From the NCBI RefSeq assembly GCF_008122205.1, contig NZ_PHNJ01000015.1, forward strand, positions 61,750-125,749: a stretch of 64,000 nt of DNA, in the 5' to 3' direction. The DNA comes from Natronococcus pandeyae. Its GTDB lineage: Archaea > Halobacteriota > Halobacteria > Halobacteriales > Natrialbaceae. The notes under the pieces are model-generated. The model saw only the letters and a program-made list of their open reading frames with translations. It had not been told where the DNA came from and did not search any database. Position numbers and translations under genes: made by a program. Positions 26,735-35,196 of the stretch are shown here, piece by piece; the first letter of the stretch is position 1, and the number at the start of each line of letters is the position of its first letter.

Positions 26735-28936
26735 ATGAAATCACACGAACACACCAAACCGAACAGGAACGCAATCGCCGTCGAAGACCGACTCGAGCAG
26801 TTGAGTCTCCGCGAGAAAGCAGCACAGCTAGCGGGGACGTACGTCGGAACGATGGGGGAGACGAGAACGGTCGAAGACGTCGTGGAACTGATCCGCGAGT
26901 ACGGAATTGGCTTCGCAACACCGTTCGGATACGGTGCCTCGCCGATCAGGGATCCGATCGAAGCTGCGAAGACGGTCAACGAACTCCAGCGGACGGCGGT
27001 CGAAGAGACCAGCCACGGCATTCCGTTGCTCGTTCCCGTCGACGCGATCCACGGGAACGCCTACATCGAGACGGCAACGATCCTCCCGCACAACATCGGG
27101 CTTTCGGCGACACGAAACCGGAACCTCGCCGCCCGCGCGGGCACGGTGACCGCACGCGAGGTCGCAGCCACCGGCGGGAAAATCACCTACGGACCGACCT
27201 GTGACGTCGCACGCGATCCCCGGTGGGGAAGAACGTTCGAGAGCTTCGGCGAGTCGGCGTCCCTCTGTGGCGAACTCGCCGCGGCGAAGGTCCGCGGTGT
27301 CGCGGCGGCCGAGGAGCCCGTTGCGACGATGGCGAAACACTTCCCCGCCTACGGCGAACCGGTTCGCGGCGAGGACGCGTCGCCCGTCGACAGATCGGTC
27401 TCGTCGATCCGACGGGACTTCCTTCGCGCGTTCGAACCGGCACTCGACGCCGGCGTCGACGCGATCATGCCGAGTTACAACTCGATCAACGGCGTTCCCT
27501 CCCACGCGTCGACTCACTACATACGCGAGGTTCTCCGGGACGAACTCGGTTTCGAGGGCTACGTCGCCTCCGACTGGAACGGCATCGGGATGCTCCACGA
27601 GAGTCACGGGGTGGCGGGGAGTCCCCGTGAATCGATCAAGGCCTCGCTCGAGGCGGGCGTCGACGTCCACTCGCTGGGTGAAGGTGCCCACGTCGAACAC
27701 GTCGTCGATCTCGTCGAATCCGGTGAGATTGACGAGACGGTCGTCGACGACTGCGTCCGTCGCGTACTGACGATCAAACACGAACTCGGACTGTTCGACG
27801 ATCCGTACGTCGATCTCGAGCGAGTGGAGTCGACGCTCGGCAGCGACGCGCACGGCCAACTCGCCCTCGAGGTGGCTCGGCAGTCGATGACGCTCGTAGA
27901 GAACGACGACGACGTACTCCCGTTCACGACCGATCTCGACGAGGTACTCGTTACCGGCCCGAACGCCGACGAACTCTCGCATCAGGTCGGTGGGTGGAGT
28001 CTCAAGCCCGAGGACGGATTGGAGGGAACGACGGTCCGCGACGGGATCGAATCCGTCGTGTCGGACGAGACGACGGTGACGTACGAACCGGGTTCCGGGA
28101 TCAGCGAACCCGACGACATCGAGGCGGCTACCGCCGCAGCGGCGGACGCTGACGCTGCCGTCGTCGTCCTCGGTGAGAACTGGTATCTCCACGAGTTCGG
28201 CCCACAGGACGTCACCGGCCCCACCGAGGGGTTCCCGAATCGGACTGACCTCTCGTTGCCGTCCGCCCAGCGCACGCTGCTCGAGTCGGTCGTCGAGACC
28301 GGGACGCCAACCGCGCTCGTGATGATCTCCGGTCGGCCGCTCGCGATACCGTGGGCTGCCGAGAACGTTCCGGCGATCCTCCAGGCGTACTATCCCGGCA
28401 GCGACGGCGGGCTGGCGGTCGCCGAAACCCTGTTCGGGCTCGTCAATCCGAGCGGGTCGCTCCCGATCTCGGTCCCCCGATCGACGGGTCATCTGCCGGT
28501 TCGGCACAACTACCTCCCGGGCCCGCACCCGATCGGAGAGGAAGAGCACCAGTCCTCGTACGATCCGCTGTGGCCGTTCGGACACGGACTCTCCTACACC
28601 GACTTCGAGTATCGCACGCTCGAGATCGATCGCGACAGTGTCAGCGGTGGCGACACGGTCACCGTCGACGTCTCCATCGCGAACGTCGGCGATCGAGCGG
28701 GAGCCACCGCGGTCCACGTCTTCGCGAGTCGACCGGTTAGTTCGGTCGTCACGCCGGACAGCGAACTGGTCGGCTTCGAACGCGTCTCGCTCGAGGCCGG
28801 CGAGGAACGAACGGTCTCGATCGAGATCGCTGCCGACGCGTTCGCCGTCGTCAGACCGACCGGTGAATCCGTCCTCGAGAGCGGCACCGTCGACCTCTCC
28901 TGTGGGGGTCTCACCGAGTCCCTCGACGTCGAGTAG
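26735..28936 (+). CDS. Glycoside hydrolase family 3 beta-glucosidase
   Basis: 733 residues with the three-part GH3 layout: a TIM-barrel-like domain (about 20-330), an alpha/beta sandwich (about 370-560) and a C-terminal fibronectin III-like domain (about 610-730). The nucleophile is the Asp of VASDWNG, near residue 280. KHFPAYGEP matches the substrate-binding KH motif. There is no signal peptide, so it acts in the cytoplasm on imported oligosaccharides. GH3 enzymes of this form cleave terminal beta-glucosyl residues, including beta-1,3. No convincing TATA box is seen just upstream. Confidence 0.92.
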   Translation: MKSHEHTKPNRNAIAVEDRLEQLSLREKAAQLAGTYVGTMGETRTVEDVVELIREYGIGFATPFGYGASPIRDPIEAAKTVNELQRTAVEETSHGIPLLVPVDAIHGNAYIETATILPHNIGLSATRNRNLAARAGTVTAREVAATGGKITYGPTCDVARDPRWGRTFESFGESASLCGELAAAKVRGVAAAEEPVATMAKHFPAYGEPVRGEDASPVDRSVSSIRRDFLRAFEPALDAGVDAIMPSYNSINGVPSHASTHYIREVLRDELGFEGYVASDWNGIGMLHESHGVAGSPRESIKASLEAGVDVHSLGEGAHVEHVVDLVESGEIDETVVDDCVRRVLTIKHELGLFDDPYVDLERVESTLGSDAHGQLALEVARQSMTLVENDDDVLPFTTDLDEVLVTGPNADELSHQVGGWSLKPEDGLEGTTVRDGIESVVSDETTVTYEPGSGISEPDDIEAATAAAADADAAVVVLGENWYLHEFGPQDVTGPTEGFPNRTDLSLPSAQRTLLESVVETGTPTALVMISGRPLAIPWAAENVPAILQAYYPGSDGGLAVAETLFGLVNPSGSLPISVPRSTGHLPVRHNYLPGPHPIGEEEHQSSYDPLWPFGHGLSYTDFEYRTLEIDRDSVSGGDTVTVDVSIANVGDRAGATAVHVFASRPVSSVVTPDSELVGFERVSLEAGEERTVSIEIAADAFAVVRPTGESVLESGTVDLSCGGLTESLDVE

Positions 28937-29069
28937 TCCCTCTGGACTCGAGATTCCCGTTCGCTCGTGAAGTCGCGACGCCCCGTTGGGTGCCGATCGG
29001 TCGGTCGGCGATCCTCCGCTCGTTCGCTTCGACGGCTCGCGTCGGCAGGCGGAGGCCGATTCGGCGCGG

Positions 29070-30152
29070 TCACTCGTGGCGCTCGAGTTCACCGTCGATA
29101 CCGACGAGATCGATCCGACGGGCTTCGATATCCTCGAACACGGCCCCCCACCCGCCGACGCTGACTAACTCCTCGCCGGTATCCACGGTCATGATTGTGT
29201 ACGCACCCAACTCCGTAAGCGAGGGGTGCTGGTCGTCGCGATGCATCCACGTGTACTGCATCGATTCGACCGAGCCAGTAACCGTTGTCTCGGAATCGGT
29301 CTCGACGTCTGCTCCCCGGATACGCACGTCGAGTTGATATCCGTCTTGCACCAGACCGTAGAAGTCACAGAAGAACTCCTCGATGGTCACGTAGGTGACC
29401 GTCTTCGGATCGTCGAGATAGACGGTCGGGTAGAGATTCCAGAGACACGTGAGGAAGTACCAGTGAAAAATGAACGGCAGAATCCGATCGTGAATCAACA
29501 CGCCGTACGTCTCGTCCGAGCGCGTGTTCGGAGCAAAACAGGTTCGGTGTCGATCGATCGTGACGAGAAACGGACCTGGAATCGAGCACACCCGCAGTTC
29601 GGAAATCGCGCCGTCGAGTGCCTCCGTATCGATCGGTACCGCGTCGGTACTCGTATATCCGGTCGCGCGGACGACGACCCCCCGCTCTCGGGCGGTCCGT
29701 AGTTCGGGGATCATCTCCTCGAGTTGTTCGAAGGTCGCGGCAATGTCGACGACGATCGTCGCCTCCTCGACCAGTTCGATCGCGTGTTTGACGACGGTCT
29801 CGGGATGTTTCGTTACGCTGAGTCGATAATCCATGGAACTCGGCTGCTGATATCGCTTGTCGATCTCCTCGGCTGCGTCGACCAGCAACTGTCCCTGGGT
29901 TGTCATTTCCTCGAATACCACGTCCGGTTGTCGTGGCTTCGCGTGGAGTTTCTCTTGTTCCATCGTCTCGATGTACTCCCGCGCTTCGAGGTCTCGAAGA
30001 ACGTCGTAGATCTGTGAGACGGGGACGGAACTCTTCCGCCCGACCTCGACGGCTGGTGCTGACCCGAGATCCAGCAGCGTGAGGTACGCGTCTGCCTGAT
30101 ACGACGTCAGACCAGCGTGTTCCAGTGCCTGTCGTAGACGTTCGCGGTCCAT
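29070..30152 (-). CDS. TrmB-family sugar-sensing transcriptional regulator
   Basis: 360 residues. N-terminal winged helix (about 1-75; LTSYQADAYLTLLDLG, then VSQIYDVLRDLEAREYI), a coiled region, and the TrmB C-terminal sugar-binding domain (about 100-350) with the RTCFAPNTRSDETYGVLIHD region. TrmB proteins bind maltose, trehalose, glucose or other sugars and control transporters and central carbon genes. It converges on the GH3 gene and ends 133 nt from it, so it is the natural regulator for the glucan locus. No shared operator was recognised by eye before the three glucan transcripts. Confidence 0.9.
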   Translation of the reverse strand: MDRERLRQALEHAGLTSYQADAYLTLLDLGSAPAVEVGRKSSVPVSQIYDVLRDLEAREYIETMEQEKLHAKPRQPDVVFEEMTTQGQLLVDAAEEIDKRYQQPSSMDYRLSVTKHPETVVKHAIELVEEATIVVDIAATFEQLEEMIPELRTARERGVVVRATGYTSTDAVPIDTEALDGAISELRVCSIPGPFLVTIDRHRTCFAPNTRSDETYGVLIHDRILPFIFHWYFLTCLWNLYPTVYLDDPKTVTYVTIEEFFCDFYGLVQDGYQLDVRIRGADVETDSETTVTGSVESMQYTWMHRDDQHPSLTELGAYTIMTVDTGEELVSVGGWGAVFEDIEARRIDLVGIDGELERHE

Positions 30153-30357
30153 ACACTCCCATTCGGTTTAGTCGCCATGAATCATTTGGGTAGTTACTGA
30201 TCAGTTTCTGTGACAGTATCGGGTTAATACACGGGGCGAGACTGACCCGCGCGTTTCAGTCCCGTATCCGCTGCTTCAGGATCTCTCCGTCGTTCCCGTC
30301 GCGGGTAGCATTTGGAACCGGTACAATAAAATATCGATCGTTCGTTCGTATCGAAAG

Positions 30358-30624
30358 ATGGACGAAACCGGGTCGTTTGGTGAGAGATTCTGGAGGATCG
30401 CCTGTGCGTACAAACCGGCCTGGTTCGCACTACTCGGCATAGAGGCGATGCTTCTGGGCCTGATCGCGTTCTCACTTTGGTTCGGTTCTCTGGATTCCCA
30501 TACACGCGCAATTATGACCGTCAATATCGTCCTCGTCGGGGCTACGTTTCTCGCGTGCGCATCCGTTCTCTTCCAATGCCACCGATATGAACGACGAAAC
30601 CGTTCCCAGTCGACGCGGCGTTGA
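30358..30624 (+). CDS. Small two-helix membrane protein
   Basis: 88 residues: an amphipathic N-terminus (SFGERFWRIACAYKPAW), two transmembrane helices (about 22-43 and 50-70) and a basic C-terminus. Not recognised. A TATA-like ACAATAAAAT at 30324-30333 sits about 30 nt before the ATG and supports it as a real, probably leaderless gene. The inverted repeat at 30626 begins directly after its stop and could act as its terminator. Confidence 0.55.
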   Translation: MDETGSFGERFWRIACAYKPAWFALLGIEAMLLGLIAFSLWFGSLDSHTRAIMTVNIVLVGATFLACASVLFQCHRYERRNRSQSTRR

Positions 30625-30625
30625 G

Positions 30626-30712
30626 CTATAATAACAACTGAAGCGATTTACACACTGATCGCACAGCTGTCGTGCGATCAGGTGTGCATTGACTTTCAGT
30701 GACTACTATAAC
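30626..30712. repeat. Dispersed inverted repeat, copy 2 (compact)
   Basis: About 87 nt from CTATAATAAC to CTACTATAAC. The centre is a perfect 8-bp hairpin, GATCGCAC-AGCTGTC-GTGCGATC. Pairing continues outward with small bulges (CACACTGATCGCAC against GTGCGATCAGGTGTG) to the outer TATAA ends. This is the most intact of the copies. It starts 2 nt after a stop codon. Confidence 0.85.
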
Positions 30713-30743
30713 AGGCCGGGAGCGTGAGCGGACGGCAACGTTC

Positions 30744-30789
30744 ACAAGAACGAAACTCTTGTGCAACCCATCAGAGCGCGAAGCGTTCT
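30744..30789. repeat. Pair of short hairpins
   Basis: CAAGA-ACGAAAC-TCTTG and CAGAGCGC-GAA-GCGTTCTG follow each other between the inverted repeat and the transposase remnant. They could be the end of a lost mobile element, but nothing beyond the palindromes supports that. Confidence 0.4.
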
Positions 30790-30862
30790 GAGGACAGTGA
30801 AGCCGTCATGGGTCGCTATTGGTAAAATTTTCGCCAATATTAACGGTGACTGGTATTGAGTG

Positions 30863-31241
30863 TGCGGTACAATAGACTTCGACTCAAGGCTCATTCTTGA
30901 TGTCGCAGTGTTCGGTCACCGAGGTACCGATCCAGCCGCTGCATTCCTGCACAAATTGACCGAGAAGCACGATCTTTCTGAGACAAAAATTCTCGTCAAT
31001 TGATTCGGATACTTGGCTTTGTCCCCCGGTTAGGGTTAAGCGGTCAGATCGATTACGTCGACCAAAACCCAATCGAAAAGTGGTTTCACATCTTCGAGGT
31101 ACACGTCGACGCTTTCATAATTTGTGGGAGGTCAGTCGGGCAAGCGTCCGAGAAGGTCTTGAGCGTTTCGTACACTACTGTAACACGAAACAACTGTACC
31201 AGTCAATTATCCCATATACTCCAGCAGAGGTTCTAAGCTAG
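30863..31241 (+). pseudogene. IS6-family (IS240/ISH-type) transposase remnant
   Basis: One frame reads DFDSRLILDVAVFGHRGTDP and AAFLHKLTEKHDLSETKILV, the middle of an IS6-type DDE transposase. After a stop, other frames continue with LSGQIDYVDQNPIEKWFH, then RFHNLWEVSRASVRE, RFVHYCNTKQLYQSI and TPAEVLS before TAG at 31239-31241. At least two frameshifts separate these parts, and the N-terminal third with the first catalytic Asp is missing. It is an inactive remnant. Terminal inverted repeats were not found. Confidence 0.8.
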
Positions 31242-31347
31242 ACCGTGCCCGCTATTGAAAGCGGTAGAATATCCGACGGATCGTAATTCAGCAGAGTGAG
31301 ACGAAAAAACGGTCAATCAGATTTGATTTCTTATTTTAATCTAATTG

Positions 31348-31557
31348 CTACGGTCGAATATACGTATGATAGATGAAGATAGCGAGATACAGCCCGACGA
31401 GGCCGGCGACGGTTAGGGCTATGAAAGAAACCAACACTACCATCTGGTGATTTGTAGAGAAAACAAACCAGATCACAGAGAGGAGGACTATCGCAGCAAG
31501 CCCTTTTGCAATAACATCGAGAAAGGTGGAGACAGTATCGATGAGATCGGAACCCAT
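31348..31557 (-). CDS. Small two-helix membrane protein
   Basis: 69 residues with two long hydrophobic helices (about 17-34 and 38-62) and few charges. Not recognised. Local A+T is higher than in most genes here, so it may be acquired or a remnant. It stands alone. Confidence 0.45.
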   Translation of the reverse strand: MGSDLIDTVSTFLDVIAKGLAAIVLLSVIWFVFSTNHQMVVLVSFIALTVAGLVGLYLAIFIYHTYIRP

Positions 31558-31840
31558 ACAAAGTATTGCATATCATTGTGACAAGAATCTTGCGGGTTCT
31601 CTATAATCGTGGATACTGCACCATCTACGGATCACTCGAGACGGCCGAGATCGGGGCGCCGACCTCGAGGATCGAACGCTCGACCCGGCCGAACGAGAGC
31701 TGCGGGCCCGTTCTCTACAGTTCGGCGGGTCGAGGTGAGAACACCGACTCTGGAAACGGCTGTCTCTCACTGAATCCGACCGGTAAGCTGCGATATAGTG
31801 CAAGCTTCACACTCATTGTTCGCGTGAGTGAGTACTCTGT

Positions 31841-32245
31841 ATGGCATCACTCGACTCGACGCAGGATCGCACTCGCGCCGAAATCGCTACCTATCTCCGG
31901 GAGTTCGCCGACGAACTCGATCCGGGCCACCAGTCGGACTCCGGTCGAAATGAACGCACGCACGATACCGGCACGCAGGAGACGGACATACAGGGTACCG
32001 ACATGACGACAGGGACGAGCGACCGAGACCAGAGCCAGGGCTCGAACTCGAGCGTCGGGGAGAAAGTGACGGTGATCGCGGGCAACGAGAGTGCAACGAT
32101 CAATCCACCCCAGACCTGCACGTTCGACGTCGCGATCGATACGGACTCCGACCTGCTGGATACCGGCGCGGAGCGGAGTACCACGTTCACGATCCGCTGG
32201 GACGCGGAGCAGGTCGAGGCTGACGACGAACTGAGCGTCGAATAG
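31841..32245 (+). CDS. amphi-Trp domain protein
   Basis: 134 residues. An N-terminal helix (TRAEIATYLREFADEL) is joined by a polar, Gly/Thr/Asp-rich linker (about 32-75) to a beta region, KVTVIAGNESATINPPQTCTFDV...FTIRWDAE. That is the amphi-Trp pattern (helix plus beta-hairpin with a conserved Trp in the final strand), common in haloarchaea. The linker is longer than usual. Function unknown; cytoplasmic. Confidence 0.7.
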   Translation: MASLDSTQDRTRAEIATYLREFADELDPGHQSDSGRNERTHDTGTQETDIQGTDMTTGTSDRDQSQGSNSSVGEKVTVIAGNESATINPPQTCTFDVAIDTDSDLLDTGAERSTTFTIRWDAEQVEADDELSVE

Positions 32246-32387
32246 CGAGTTGCGACTCGCTTTTCGGTCGAACAGGATCCAAGCCCGATCACGAGGCCGT
32301 TTCTCGGTTAGATCCAGTTACGCGTCGGGGCGGTAGGGGCCGACGGTCCTGGTCGGCCGCTCGCCGTTGCGAAGCGTGCCGACCGCG

Positions 32388-33305
32388 TCATCCCGACACG
32401 GAAACGAGCGTGGCACCGATCACGACGACGAGCGCCGAGGCGCCGACCCGCCAGGTGACGTGCTCGAGTCGTCGTGGCAGAAACAGCGCGGAGAGGACGA
32501 CCACGAGCAGCGGCGTGAGTTGCAACAGTGGCATGACGACAACGACGGGAGCAACCTCGAGCGCGGCGAAGTACGCGACGAAGGCGAGCGTCGTCGAGAA
32601 CCCGCCCGCGACGTACCACGCGGTGGACGCGCTGCGAACGGGGATCGATTGCAGGGAGCCGGTCCAGACGAGGTAGCCGCCGAAGCCGATCGTCGCGGCG
32701 CTCGCCATGACCACGATCCCTGGCAGGATCGCCGTCCCTTCGGCCAGCCCGATCGAGACGAAGATGGGTTCGATGCCGATACAGACGGCCGCGGCCAGCG
32801 GCAGCACCAGCGTCGCGCCGGTCTCGCGGATCGATTGGTCGGGATTGGTCGTAGCCGCCGTTTCCCAGGAGACGACCGCGATCCCGGCGACGATGAGGAC
32901 GATCCCCGCGAGGTGGACGGCGGTCAGTCGCTCACCGAGGATGACGACGGCAAAGACCGTCGCAAACAGCACGTTCGAGGCGATCACGGGCGACGTGAGA
33001 CTCGCACCGATCGTCTCGATGCTCTTGAACATCAGCAGCCGCGCGACGAACATGCCCGCGACGCCGGCCGCCGCGAACGAGACGAACGAGAGCGGCGTCA
33101 AGAGGTCCGTGTAGGGCGGTGAGTACAACACGAAGACCGGCGGTGCAACCAGGGTCACGTTGCAGAACAACACGACGAGGACCGCATCGGTGACCCTCCC
33201 GTCGTCGGTTCCGAGCCGGATGCAGAGAAATTGCCCCGCGAATCCCACGGCAGCGACGGCTGCCAGTACGACCCCGAGCAGCGACTCTGACACCGCGAGT
33301 GACAT
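32388..33305 (-). CDS. EamA/DMT-family permease
   Basis: 305 residues with ten expected helices in two EamA repeats (about 5-140 and 155-300). The start at MSLAVSESLLG is chosen because helix 1 (VVLAAVAAVGFAGQFLCIRLG) follows at once; 15 more codons are open upstream. DMT transporters export or import small metabolites; the substrate is not deducible. The C-terminal helix ends at ATLVSVSG. Confidence 0.85.
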   Translation of the reverse strand: MSLAVSESLLGVVLAAVAAVGFAGQFLCIRLGTDDGRVTDAVLVVLFCNVTLVAPPVFVLYSPPYTDLLTPLSFVSFAAAGVAGMFVARLLMFKSIETIGASLTSPVIASNVLFATVFAVVILGERLTAVHLAGIVLIVAGIAVVSWETAATTNPDQSIRETGATLVLPLAAAVCIGIEPIFVSIGLAEGTAILPGIVVMASAATIGFGGYLVWTGSLQSIPVRSASTAWYVAGGFSTTLAFVAYFAALEVAPVVVVMPLLQLTPLLVVVLSALFLPRRLEHVTWRVGASALVVVIGATLVSVSG

Positions 33306-33806
33306 CGCTCTCTGGTTTCGTTTACCGAAAGATAACGCCTCTGAAAGCACTTACGGGAGTGAGGCGCCGGTTACTCGCGGACAGAGCTGCGAGCCGCGAC
33401 GGTGGCGTTTCGCCGGAACGCAACCCGTCTGAGTACGTACGACGACCGCTTCGCGAACACCGTCTCCTGACGAAGCGTCTTCGAGGTGCGTCCGACCCGC
33501 TCGTCAACCTCGCCGGAATCCACGCTCGCGACCGTCAGAAAGCGATCACGCACCGCTCGAGTACGCTCAGGAGGCGACTCGAGTTCGCCGCTACCCAGCG
33601 GACGTCCAGTGTCCTCGTAGCGGAAGACGAGGTCAACATTCGAGCCAACGCCCAGATCACCGACATCGATACCGGGAAGCTGCGTATGGACCGTCTGGAC
33701 CGATCGACTCGGGACGGCCCTGGAACCGGTCGAGCAGTCGGTCGCCGACCGAGAGGGCTGGGACCGACGGGAGCGATTTTTCTTTGTGGACTGCGTAGCA
33801 TGCTAT
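33306..33806. other. Gene-free stretch, possible remnant
   Basis: 501 nt. A + frame reads ...VLVAEDEVNIRANAQITDIDTGKL..., which looks weakly protein-like, but the surrounding residues are Arg-rich and no family came to mind. No gene is called. Confidence 0.35.
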
Positions 33807-33989
33807 ATGCCAACACCCCTCGAGCGGCTTCGAAGGCGCTACGAAACGACTGATAAAAAGTGTTCGGCGTGTGGCTACGTGGACGAGGGACGAAACTGGG
33901 AGAGTCGGACGGACGGCCGACAGATCGTGTATCGCTACGTCTGTCCGATCTGTGATGCCAGCCGTGAACACACCTTCACTCTCGGGTAA
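33807..33989 (+). CDS. HVO_0649-type zinc-finger protein
   Basis: 60 residues from MPTPLERLRRRYE. CSACGYVDEG and VCPICDASREHTF form a two-knuckle zinc ribbon. The N-terminal MPTPLERL and the SREHTF ending match the HVO_0649 family of haloarchaeal zinc-finger micro-proteins. Seven upstream codons are open but precede the family's usual start. Function unknown; micro-proteins of this kind affect growth and biofilm in Haloferax. Confidence 0.82.
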   Translation: MPTPLERLRRRYETTDKKCSACGYVDEGRNWESRTDGRQIVYRYVCPICDASREHTFTLG

Positions 33990-34128
33990 GCACCGCGCTC
34001 CTGGGTCCGTGAGGCGGGCGATCACTCACGCAGCCGACCGCAACCCAACGATCCTGCATCTCCGAAGACGGACTGGCGGCCGGAGCGTGGGCTCGGCATC
34101 CACTCGAGCGGACCCGGTACAGGTGCTC

Positions 34129-34293
34129 TCACCTGGTCTCTGCGGATCGTTCCGGTGATTCCTCTCGCGTCGCACTGAGAGTGTATCCGCCACCATCGTC
34201 GTCGTCACCGTCCTCGTCGTCTGGCTCGCCACAGCCAGCGAGACCGATCGCAGTAACGGCCGCGGACGCCGCGAGGAAGCGTCGCCGTTCCAT
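34129..34293 (-). CDS. Tiny Tat lipoprotein
   Basis: 54 residues: MERRRFLAASAAVTAIGLAGC, where ERRRFLA is a Tat motif and LAGC a lipobox. The mature part is only 34 residues, a run of Asp/Gly then YTLSATREES. CCGTATACTTATTG at about 34314-34328 is a good TATA box 25-30 nt upstream. It may be a complete lipopeptide or the start of a longer protein cut off by mutation; nothing downstream obviously continues it. Confidence 0.6.
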   Translation of the reverse strand: MERRRFLAASAAVTAIGLAGCGEPDDEDGDDDDGGGYTLSATREESPERSAETR

Positions 34294-34595
34294 ACGAGGC
34301 TATTGGTAACGTATGACAATAAGTATACGGACGAGACCGGTCGGCGTAGCGATTCACAGGCGGACGGTATCGTCGCGTATGTAACTCGATATCACGCATC
34401 TACGACGGGTTCCTGTCACCTGTGCACTCTCTCTGTCGCCTATTGCGCTCGTCGCTATCGCCTATTGGCCCTGATCCCGGTGTGTCGATCCGCAACCCAG
34501 GGGGCGATACAGCGGCTACCTTCGGCACGATCTGCGCGTAGTTCTTTGTCTCTTGGTGTGGGAATCCGTTCGCAGGACGTTTCAGGAGACAGCCG
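34294..34595. other. Intergenic between divergent genes
   Basis: 302 nt. It holds the TATA box of the Tat lipoprotein on the minus strand. Nothing else seen. Confidence 0.4.
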
Positions 34596-35045
34596 ATGGA
34601 CACCAGCCGATTCACGAGCCCCCTCACACGAGTTCGGGATGCGCTTCGAGCGGCGTTCACCGAGGATCACCCACCTCGGTTTATCGCGGGCAGCTTTGCG
34701 CTCGGGGTCTTCGTCACCACGCTCCCGACCCTCGGGACTGGTCTTCCAGTGCTTGCGTGGACGGGACACCGGTTCGAGTGGGCTAATAAATTCGCGTTCG
34801 TCGCCGCAATCGCGATCCTGAACCCGGTGGCAAAAGGCGGCGTCTACGTGGTGAGCTTTCTTATCGGGGTACAGCTGCTCGGCCCGGTTCCGGGCATCTC
34901 CCACGTCGATATCGGGTTCGATGCCGGAACCGACGTGATCGTGCGGCTGGTCGTCGGAAACGTGATCCTCGCGGTCGGATTTATGTTCGTTGGCTACGTC
35001 GTCGCCTACCGGACCGCGCACGCGGTTCGCCGGCGCCGGTCGTAA
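34596..35045 (+). CDS. DUF2062 membrane protein
   Basis: 149 residues, three to four helices. The run ALRAAFTEDHPPRFIAGSFALGVFV is the DUF2062 N-terminal signature (P-x-x-I-A-x-x-F-A-x-G), followed by a conserved small loop and NPVAKGGVYVVSFLIG. Function is not known; the domain is sometimes fused to glycosyltransferases. It lies 151 nt from a UDP-sugar dehydrogenase gene that converges on it, which may be chance. Confidence 0.75.
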   Translation: MDTSRFTSPLTRVRDALRAAFTEDHPPRFIAGSFALGVFVTTLPTLGTGLPVLAWTGHRFEWANKFAFVAAIAILNPVAKGGVYVVSFLIGVQLLGPVPGISHVDIGFDAGTDVIVRLVVGNVILAVGFMFVGYVVAYRTAHAVRRRRS

Positions 35046-35196
35046 CATGATCGCGCCGACTCTCGAGAGTGAGAACACTCCGAGAGGCCCTGGCCTCTTT
35101 CAGTCTCGCTCGCGGTGGATCGGTCGGTCAACTCTCGGCCCCGGTGGGAGCGTACTCGTGCTGATTCCGATCCCTGAAGACTTCCCCTGACGACAG

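Noticed and set aside
26828..29092. 754-codon minus-strand frame opposite the GH3 gene
   Set aside because: Antisense shadow with Arg/Asp-rich, motif-free sequence.
33299..33853. 184-codon + frame between the EamA permease and the zinc finger
   Set aside because: Composition is basic and the frame runs through the start of a real zinc-finger gene. Only a short middle part looks protein-like.
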